From Lachnoclostridium sp. UBA1434 (GTDB lineage: Bacteria > Bacillota > Clostridia > Lachnospirales > Lachnospiraceae), in assembly GCA_002329645.1 (NCBI GenBank), contig DCTS01000098.1:1-10997 (forward strand): 10,997 bases of DNA. Direction: 5' to 3'. Positions 5,727 through 10,997 of the stretch are shown in pieces. The first letter of the stretch is position 1, and every line of letters begins with the position of its first letter. A program made the position numbers and the translations under genes. The notes under the pieces are model-generated. The model was not told the origin of the DNA, did not search any database, and saw only the letters and a list, made by a program, of their open reading frames with translations.

Positions 5727-8134
5727 CCCTCTTTGTTCCAAAAGCTGTACAGGAGGCCTGATACATCATGCTGCCTTACGCTTATATATGGGAACCATTC
5801 CCTTGGGAACAGATTATTATGCTGCGGCAAGGTGAACCTTTCATCAAGAAGCAGAATTACACCACGGTCTTCCTTCGTCCGGATTACTCTTCCGGCCGAT
5901 TGGAGGACTTTATTCATGCCATGATAAAGATATGCATATTCAAAGCCCATTCCGTTTTTGGCATCAAAATATTCCCTGAACAGCTCCCTCTCATTGCAGA
6001 CCATCGGCAAACCGGTTCCGACGACCACCGCACCTATCAGTCTGCTGTTCTTTAAATCTATGCCTTCGCTGAATATACCTCCCATGACGCAGAATCCAAC
6101 CCTGGTAGAGGTCGGATTCTCAATGAAATCCTCAAGGAAAGCCTCCTTTTCAGCCTCCGACATATTGGCAGACTGTACTGCAATCCCTTCAATAGTGTCA
6201 CCTGCCAGCTCAAGAATGTCGTAAAGCATCTGGTACGAAGGGAAGAACACCATATAATTGCCGGTTTTTGCACTGACAAAGTCATTAATATAGCTTATAA
6301 TCTTCCTGTATTCCCTCTCACTCCTGCGGGAATATTTCGTACTGACATCCGTAGCAGCCATTATCAGACGATTATCTGCCGAAAATGACGAGGGTGCATA
6401 TATGGCATAATCCTCCTTCTCTCCCCCCAACTGCTCCTTATAATAATTTATAGGCAGCAGAGTTGCTGAAAACATGATGGCGCTTCTCCCCTTCTCCATG
6501 CATTTCTTAAGGTTCCCGGAAGGATCCATGCACTGCAGCTTAATTCTGAAGCGGCCGCTTAAATCATAATCGGTATATATTGTATAGTTATCATCCAGCA
6601 GTTCGAAGATATATATAAAATGCCGGATGTCCAAATACAGGCTTAAAATTTTATCCCTGCCCGCAAGCAGGACGTTATCCTGCATAAAAGCTTCCAGCTC
6701 AGATATCAGGCTTATCAGATGCATGCAAAAGCCGCCGATATCTTCAATTACCTCAAACTCCACGCAATTTCTTTTAAGCAGTAAAAGATCCTTGTTGCAG
6801 GCATCAATTAATCTGATAAGCTTACCGCTGCTTTCCTTCAAAAGCTTCTTGACCTCCAGAAAGTCCTCCTTGAAAAGAACAGCACTGAACATCTCACGAG
6901 CTCTGTCTGCAAGGTTATGTGCCTCATCTATCAGAAATATATAATCCCTCTGCTTATCGCTTGCAAAAAACCTCCGCAGATATGCATTCGGGTCAAAAGC
7001 ATAGTTATAGTCACATATTATGGCATCTGCCCATAAGGCAACATCCAGGCACATTTCAAAGGGGCATACAAGATGCTTTTCGGCATATGACAGTATCAAA
7101 TCCCTTGATATATCATTCTCGTTTATGAGCAGGTCGTAAACTGCGTCATTTATCCTGTCATAATAACCTTTTGCGCGCTCACAGGATGCAGGATTGCAAT
7201 CAGGCTTATCCAGTATGCATACCTTCTCCTTGGCTGTTATGGTGACTGCCTTAAGCTTAAGTCCCTTATCCCTCAGCAGCCTGAAGGTGTCCTCCGCCAC
7301 AGTCCTTGTAACTGTCTTGGCAGTCAGGTAAAAAACCTTTTCCGCAATACCCTCTCCCATAGCCTTAACCGACGGGTATATTGCCGATATGGTCTTGCCA
7401 ACTCCGGTAGGCGCTTCTATGAAGAGCTTCTTCTTCCTGAGGATTGTCCGATAAACGCCCGCGGCAAGCTCCTTCTGGCCTTCCCGGTAGGGAAAGGGAA
7501 ATTCCAGTTCCTTTATGGTCTTATTGCGTTCTTCAATCCACTTAATCTGCCGGACGGTCCATTTGGCATATTCATCGGTGAGTCTCTCAAACCACAGCTT
7601 AAGCTCGGAGAACGGGAAAACCTCCTCAAAATATTTAATACTTTCCGTATTCAGATTACAGTAGGTCATTCTTATTCCTATAACAGAACAGGCGTATTTT
7701 ACGGCATACATGTATGCGTAGCACATAGCCTGGGCTCTGTGTACTCCCACCGGCTCCTTAAGATATGACAGATCCATATACATACCCTTGATTTCATCAA
7801 TTATTACTTCAGGGATGTTTGTTCCTTCCTCCTCTGATCCGAGGGCAGGGAAATCCTCGCTCATGCCGCTGTTATGGATAATCCCGTCGGCTCTTCCTTC
7901 AATAGTCAGTTCAAAGGAAATGCCCTCACGGGATAATGGCAGTGTAATGCTTAAGGGTACCTCGGCGGTATAATCCTCATCCATCTGCTTCTGCAGCTTA
8001 CGGTGCAGCCTGCTTCCGGCCTGCATTGCATCCGGATCATACCTGGGCTTTGTATTGTCCATATCCCCTGAACGCATAATAAATTCCACTATATCGCGTA
8101 CAGATATATTTATTTCTCCGTAGTCCTTATCCAT
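5723..8134 (-). CDS. PD-(D/E)XK nuclease fused to Fe-S XPD/DinG-type DNA helicase
   Basis: This is an 803-residue cytoplasmic DNA-processing enzyme. Residues ~1-200 look like a RecB/Cas4-type nuclease: H44 (RLHRKL), D83 (GRADGI), E114 and K116 (IIDEIKG) and Q135 (HRAQAMCYAY) supply the full active-site set. Residues ~215-803 are a superfamily 2 XPD/Rad3 helicase. They carry Walker A EAPTGVGKT (240-248), DEAH (403-406) and a C-terminal motif VI QSAGRVIR (745-752). Between motifs I and II, cysteines 306, 313, 318, 357 and 362 probably supply the four ligands of a [4Fe-4S] cluster. Such helicases are 5'-3' translocases; coupling to a nuclease suggests processing of flaps or damaged ends, which is inference. 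The ATG at 8134 follows AGGAG by 6 bp. It is transcribed alone, divergently from the DUF1292 gene. No lesions are seen. Confidence 0.88.
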   Translation of the reverse strand: MDKDYGEINISVRDIVEFIMRSGDMDNTKPRYDPDAMQAGSRLHRKLQKQMDEDYTAEVPLSITLPLSREGISFELTIEGRADGIIHNSGMSEDFPALGSEEEGTNIPEVIIDEIKGMYMDLSYLKEPVGVHRAQAMCYAYMYAVKYACSVIGIRMTYCNLNTESIKYFEEVFPFSELKLWFERLTDEYAKWTVRQIKWIEERNKTIKELEFPFPYREGQKELAAGVYRTILRKKKLFIEAPTGVGKTISAIYPSVKAMGEGIAEKVFYLTAKTVTRTVAEDTFRLLRDKGLKLKAVTITAKEKVCILDKPDCNPASCERAKGYYDRINDAVYDLLINENDISRDLILSYAEKHLVCPFEMCLDVALWADAIICDYNYAFDPNAYLRRFFASDKQRDYIFLIDEAHNLADRAREMFSAVLFKEDFLEVKKLLKESSGKLIRLIDACNKDLLLLKRNCVEFEVIEDIGGFCMHLISLISELEAFMQDNVLLAGRDKILSLYLDIRHFIYIFELLDDNYTIYTDYDLSGRFRIKLQCMDPSGNLKKCMEKGRSAIMFSATLLPINYYKEQLGGEKEDYAIYAPSSFSADNRLIMAATDVSTKYSRRSEREYRKIISYINDFVSAKTGNYMVFFPSYQMLYDILELAGDTIEGIAVQSANMSEAEKEAFLEDFIENPTSTRVGFCVMGGIFSEGIDLKNSRLIGAVVVGTGLPMVCNERELFREYFDAKNGMGFEYAYLYHGMNKVLQSAGRVIRTKEDRGVILLLDERFTLPQHNNLFPREWFPYISVRQHDVSGLLYSFWNKEG

Positions 8135-8174
8135 GACAGGCTCCTGTTCTCCGGATTGATTGCTTCATTGTCAT

Positions 8175-8208
8175 ATTATAGTATATAGCATGAATACCCG
8201 CAATACAA
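8175..8208 (-). promoter_or_regulatory. Promoter(s) for the nuclease-helicase gene
   Basis: Read on the minus strand, two overlapping sigma-A-like arrangements are visible. One is TTGCGG (8203-8198), 17 bp, TATAAT (8180-8175). The other is TTGTAT (8208-8203), 17 bp, TATACT (8185-8180). Either places the transcript start 30-45 bp upstream of the ATG at 8134, leaving room for its ribosome binding site. Confidence 0.55.
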
Positions 8209-8280
8209 ATTCCCCCATATCCCTTGACTTATATTGTTGAAAACAAGCCGATAAAAATACCGGATGCTATGTATTTTTGC

Positions 8281-8309
8281 TTGCATTTTATTACTCCATC
8301 TGGTACATT
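8281..8309 (+). promoter_or_regulatory. Promoter for the DUF1292 gene
   Basis: TTGCAT (8281-8286), a 17 bp spacer, and TACATT (8304-8309) are preceded by TGG, which gives an extended -10 TG motif. The start would be near 8316, about 50 bp before the ATG. It is divergent from the helicase promoter. Confidence 0.45.
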
Positions 8310-8364
8310 TTAGTTGTATTCCTAAACACTTAAAGGGATAAATAATTTAAAGCGAGGTAGTATT

Positions 8365-8733
8365 ATGAGCAAGCACGATCACGGCGATGGCTGCGGATGC
8401 GGACATGATCATGAATTTGAGCATGATTCGATTACATTATCACTTGAAGACGGTACGGAGATAAATTGCATTGTATTAAATATTTTCTCCGTGAACAACA
8501 ATAATTACATTGCTCTCCAGCCCGAGGAGGGTGAGGAGGATGATGAGAATATCTATCTTTATCGTTTCATTCAGGACGATAACGGAGAACCCCAGCTGCT
8601 GAACATTGAAGATGACGAGGAGTTTGAGGCTGTAGCGGATGCTTTCGAAGAATTTCTGGATGAACAGGAATTTGATGAGCTGTTCGATGAAGATGAGGAT
8701 TATGACCTTGAGGACGACGGGGAAGAAGAATAA
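8365..8733 (+). CDS. DUF1292 family acidic protein with His/Cys-rich N-terminus
   Basis: This is a 122-residue, strongly acidic soluble protein. Residues 1-21 are rich in His and Cys (H4, H6, C10, C12, H14, H16, H20 in HDHGDGCGCGHDHEFEHD), which looks able to bind a metal ion. Residues ~22-82 match the DUF1292 core: ITLSLEDGTEINCIVLNIF, then NNYIALQP, YLYRFIQD and LLNIEDDEEFEAV. The C-terminal ~30 residues are almost all Asp and Glu with scattered aromatics. The family, which includes Bacillus YrzB, has no established function. The ATG at 8365 follows GAGG by about 9 bp. It is a single gene between two helicase genes, with its own promoter upstream and a strong terminator downstream. The family call is firm; metal binding is inference. 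Confidence 0.85.
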   Translation: MSKHDHGDGCGCGHDHEFEHDSITLSLEDGTEINCIVLNIFSVNNNNYIALQPEEGEEDDENIYLYRFIQDDNGEPQLLNIEDDEEFEAVADAFEEFLDEQEFDELFDEDEDYDLEDDGEEE

Positions 8734-8758
8734 TCTCCGGTTATAATGTTGCATCGCA

Positions 8759-8798
8759 GGGTGCTGCCGGGCCTTTTTAAAGGTTGCAGCACCCTTTT
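8759..8798 (+). terminator. Strong stem-loop terminator between converging genes
   Basis: GGGTGCTGC (8759-8767) and GCAGCACCC (8786-8794) form a perfect 9 bp stem. An inner CCTTT/AAAGG stem sits in the loop, and TTTT follows on the plus strand. It terminates the DUF1292 transcript. It also touches the stop codon of the converging UvrD-like gene (8797-8799), but there is no T-run on the minus-strand side, so action in that direction would be weaker. Confidence 0.8.
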
Positions 8799-10674
8799 AG
8801 TGTCTGAAATCCGGCCTGACATATTGTTCATCAACTTTTAGGATCTCCGGGATAAAGCGTGATCTTTTCATATGCTTGTTATACCTTTCATTTGAACTAG
8901 ATATATACAGGTATTCTCTTGCTCTGGTCATTGCGACGTAAAACAGCCGCCTTTCCTCTTCAATATCGGATGGCTGTACTGCCTTTTTGTGCGGCGTAAT
9001 ACCTTCATTTGCATCGATTATAAACACTGCGGTAAATTCAAGGCCCTTGGCGCCATGCATAGTTGCAAGCATGACGCTGTCCATATCCCTGTTCTTTTCG
9101 CGGATTTTTCTTTTTGCAGATTGCCTTGCAAGCTCCTCCTTATAAGCTTCAATATGTGTAAACCATTCCTTAATCGTCCTTAAGCCTCTTGAATTCTCCT
9201 GCATCTGACCTATCATGTCCAGCAGTTCTCCCGGGTCCATGCTTCTGTGTGCCGCGTACTCATTTAAGTAATCATCATAACCAATCCCCTTTCGGATATA
9301 GTTTATAGCGGCATAAGGCGTCATTTTTGAAAGTATATGCAAATCATATTCCAACTGCTCAATGCGTCTTTGCATCCACTCCTCATCCTTATAGTACCTT
9401 TTTACCTCCTGTAAATCCACTTCGGGAGAGGAAAAGCATTCCCTGCCGATATAGCGCTTCGGCCTGTTAATGACTCTTAAGAACAGACGCCTTTCTCTGC
9501 TTCCCGCGGCTATCCTCATATAGGCTGCAAGGTCCTCCCCGATCCAATGATCATAAAGATTTGAAAGCTTATCCTTCATAGTGAAGGGTATGTTATATTC
9601 CATGAGCTTATTAACCACAGGTCCGAGTCCGATATTTGTACGGACCAGCACAGCCATCTCCGAATAGGGAATACCCTGCTTCTTAAGCATCTGAATTTCT
9701 TCGATAACCTTAATGTTTTGCTCGGCCATTGTAGCAAATTCCGTTATATATATCCTCCCGGTTATATCCAAAACCGGCTTGACTTCCTTGACAAAGCGCT
9801 TCCTGTTGACGCTTATCAGTCTGTCGGCAGCTTTAATAATATCAGTGGCAGATCTGTAATTCCTGTCCAGCAGGAGTATGGGGCAGCCTTTGTAATCTCC
9901 GGCAAATTCCTGCATAATCTCAGGCCTTGCTCCCCTGAAGCCGTATATTGACTGGTCATCATCCCCTACTGCAAAAAGATTGCCGGCAGGCCCGGAAAGC
10001 TTGCGGATAATAATATATTGCAGCGGATTAATATCCTGAAATTCATCTATAAGTATATAACGAAACCTATCCTGCCACTTGGCAAGAATGTCCGCCCGGC
10101 GGCATAACAGATCAAGACAGTATATCAGGATATCGTCAAAGTCCATAAGCCCAGCCTTTTTCAGGCAGCTGTTATATTGTGCATATATCCTTCCGAAGAG
10201 CTCGGTGGGACAATTGACGGAGACATATTTTTCAATCCTCGTTACGTTTGTCTTAACCTTGCTTATTTCAGCCATAAGCTCTGTAATAAGCTCTTTATCT
10301 TCATCGTAATTCATACCGGCCCTGCAGGCAATCTCTCTTAAAAGCTTAATCCTTTCTTCCTCACCTATTATATTGGCCGGGGTTAATTTATAGGCGTCCT
10401 TAAGCATCATAAAAAAGACGGAATGAAAGGTTCCGAAGCAGGCACCCGTCTGCATTACACCTAAATCAAGCAGAAAACGCCGCTTCATCTCCTCTGCCGC
10501 AGCCCTGGTATAGGTTACCACCAATATATTATTCTCCGATATACAATGACTTTTTATTAGATACTTTACCCGCTCGGTAATAACAAGAGTCTTCCCCGAG
10601 CCGGGGCCTGCCAGAACAAGCATGGGTCCGTCCTTATGCATAACAGCCCTCTGCTGCATCTCATTAATAATCAT
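8797..10674 (-). CDS. UvrD/Rep-family superfamily 1A DNA helicase
   Basis: This is a 625-residue ATP-dependent DNA helicase, probably 3'-5', acting in repair or replication restart. All SF1A motifs are present: Q-motif NEMQQRAV (4-11), Walker A AGPGSGKT (22-29), Ia VVTYTRAAAEEM (52-63), and motif II DEFQD (210-214). Motif III is GDDDQSIYGFRGA (237-249), IV RNYRS (271-275), V TMHGAKGLEF (538-547) and VI EERRLFYVAMTRA (573-585). It stops soon after a typical SRFIPE, so it is about 100 residues shorter than PcrA/UvrD and lacks their C-terminal RNA-polymerase-binding tail. It also lacks the nuclease domain of AddA. It is therefore probably a second, accessory UvrD-like helicase rather than PcrA. 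The ATG at 10674 follows GGGAG by 6 bp. It converges with the DUF1292 gene, and no operon partner is evident. Confidence 0.9.
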   Translation of the reverse strand: MIINEMQQRAVMHKDGPMLVLAGPGSGKTLVITERVKYLIKSHCISENNILVVTYTRAAAEEMKRRFLLDLGVMQTGACFGTFHSVFFMMLKDAYKLTPANIIGEEERIKLLREIACRAGMNYDEDKELITELMAEISKVKTNVTRIEKYVSVNCPTELFGRIYAQYNSCLKKAGLMDFDDILIYCLDLLCRRADILAKWQDRFRYILIDEFQDINPLQYIIIRKLSGPAGNLFAVGDDDQSIYGFRGARPEIMQEFAGDYKGCPILLLDRNYRSATDIIKAADRLISVNRKRFVKEVKPVLDITGRIYITEFATMAEQNIKVIEEIQMLKKQGIPYSEMAVLVRTNIGLGPVVNKLMEYNIPFTMKDKLSNLYDHWIGEDLAAYMRIAAGSRERRLFLRVINRPKRYIGRECFSSPEVDLQEVKRYYKDEEWMQRRIEQLEYDLHILSKMTPYAAINYIRKGIGYDDYLNEYAAHRSMDPGELLDMIGQMQENSRGLRTIKEWFTHIEAYKEELARQSAKRKIREKNRDMDSVMLATMHGAKGLEFTAVFIIDANEGITPHKKAVQPSDIEEERRLFYVAMTRAREYLYISSSNERYNKHMKRSRFIPEILKVDEQYVRPDFRH

Positions 10675-10761
10675 GAATAACTCCCGGTAAAAAGGATCGT
10701 AATAATAGATATAATGGACATGAAATATATAATACAGAAAATGATAATCTAGAACATATGC

Positions 10762-10771
10762 CTGATATCAG
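10762..10771. repeat. 10 bp perfect palindrome upstream of the UvrD-like gene
   Basis: CTGATATCAG is a perfect palindrome 88 bp before the helicase start. It shares the GATAT/ATATC core with the tandem repeats at 10793-10826, so it may be a third, weaker site for the same protein. This is speculative. Confidence 0.35.
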
Positions 10772-10787
10772 ATTTTAAAACGTTATT

Positions 10788-10814
10788 ATTATATCAAATT
10801 ATTGATATGATCAA
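10788..10814 (-). promoter_or_regulatory. Possible promoter of the UvrD-like gene within the tandem repeats
   Basis: On the minus strand a perfect TATAAT (10793-10788) lies 15 bp downstream of TTGATC (10814-10809). The spacing is shorter than ideal. Transcription would start near 10781 and give a ~105 nt leader. The -35 and spacer are made entirely of the tandem palindromes, so any protein bound there would block the promoter. Confidence 0.35.
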
Positions 10815-10826
10815 ATTATTGATATT
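10793..10826. repeat. Two tandem 17 bp repeats, each palindromic (operator-like)
   Basis: ATCAAATTATTGATATG (10793-10809) is followed without a gap by ATCAAATTATTGATATT (10810-10826); they differ only in the last base. Each contains the inverted repeat ATCAA-ATTA-TTGAT. Two dimer sites spaced 17 bp apart, just over one and a half helical turns, are typical of repressor operators. The pair lies in the 211 bp gap between the UvrD-like gene and the gene at the right edge. Confidence 0.6.
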
Positions 10827-10828
10827 GC

Positions 10829-10852
10829 CACCCGGCCTTTTGCCGCCGGGTG
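10829..10852. terminator. GC-rich stem-loop after the right-edge gene
   Basis: CACCCGGC (10829-10836) and GCCGGGTG (10845-10852) form a perfect 8 bp GC-rich stem with an 8-base loop, 33 bp beyond the stop of the minus-strand gene at the right edge. A terminator for that gene is the likely role. The minus-strand side is AT-rich but lacks a clean U-run. Confidence 0.55.
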
Positions 10853-10885
10853 ACATAAAGTTTTATGGTTTTAGATAAGCATTAC

Positions 10886-10997
10886 CTATAAGGATAGCTT
10901 GTCAATGGCAATCCGTATGCGCCTTAAGCTTTCATCCTTGCCAAGGATGTTCATTATTTCATAAGCGCCTCCCGGAGTGGACTGCTTTCCTGATACT
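10886..10997 (-). CDS. Unrecognised protein, C-terminal 36 codons only
   Basis: A frame open from the right edge reads VSGKQSTPGGAYEIMNILGK, then DESLRRIRIAIDKLSL, and stops at TAG (10888-10886). It is too short a frame to be called by length alone. I treat it as a real gene end because it reads to the window edge without a stop, has a soluble-protein composition ending in an amphipathic helix, and is followed by a stem-loop. I do not recognise the family. The GKQSTPGG stretch could be part of a nucleotide- or phosphate-binding loop, but that is a guess. It shares its strand with the UvrD-like gene downstream, separated by 211 bp with a stem-loop and possible promoter. Confidence 0.55.
   Translation of the reverse strand, partial: VSGKQSTPGGAYEIMNILGKDESLRRIRIAIDKLSL

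Noticed and set aside
5768..6055. Plus-strand frames antisense to the nuclease-helicase (also near 5958-6224, 6627-6944 and 7788-7973)
   Set aside because: Each mirrors conserved helicase or nuclease coding sequence on the minus strand and lacks independent support.
5723..8134. Reading the Cas4-like nuclease domain as evidence of a CRISPR-Cas locus
   Set aside because: The domain is fused to an XPD/DinG-type helicase, and no cas1, cas2, cas3 or repeat array is present in the window.
10793..10826. Start of a CRISPR array
   Set aside because: The two repeats are only 17 bp, directly adjacent with no spacer, and there are no further copies or cas genes.

Overview
The window looks like chromosomal DNA from a low-to-moderate GC Gram-positive anaerobe of the Clostridia, probably Lachnospiraceae or a near relative. 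This rests on strong AGGAGG-type ribosome binding sites, several TTG/GTG starts, the clostridial SHOCT plus large serine recombinase pair, and a DUF1292 gene beside UvrD-type and XPD/DinG-type helicases. The genus assignment is inference.

Left part (1-4820) is a graveyard of mobile DNA. A large serine recombinase gene (minus strand, running off the left edge) has lost most of its catalytic domain and changed frame, so it is a pseudogene. Its usual small SHOCT-domain partner lies just upstream. A complete-looking IS21-family element (1071-3630, istA and istB, with TGTCAAT...ATTGACA ends) sits 3 bp upstream of the ribosome binding site of the SHOCT gene. The right end of this IS abuts, base to base, the middle of an IS256-family transposase gene that has lost its first ~70 codons. 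The two flanks show no target duplication and the IS256 5' half is absent from the left flank, so the junction probably arose by deletion or recombination after insertion.

Middle (4676-5726): the IS256 tail carries a hairpin terminator followed directly by a near-consensus promoter (TTGACA, 17 bp, TATAGT) that points into a VanZ-like membrane protein gene. That gene ends tail to tail with the next one, sharing the palindrome TTAA as both stop codons.

Right part (5723-10997) looks like stable backbone. It holds an 803-residue protein fusing a RecB/Cas4-like PD-(D/E)XK nuclease to an iron-sulfur XPD/DinG-type helicase (minus), a divergently transcribed acidic DUF1292 protein with a His/Cys-rich head (plus), and a compact 625-residue UvrD/Rep-family helicase (minus). 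A strong stem-loop separates the last two, which converge. Upstream of the UvrD-like gene are two perfect tandem palindromic repeats overlapping a possible promoter, then a GC-rich stem-loop, then the C-terminal 36 codons of an unrecognised gene. I saw no rRNA, tRNA, CRISPR array or phage structural gene, and no convincing undescribed multi-gene system. The points most worth following are the nuclease-helicase fusion, the tandem palindromes, the IS-borne promoter into vanZ, and the IS21/IS256 junction.
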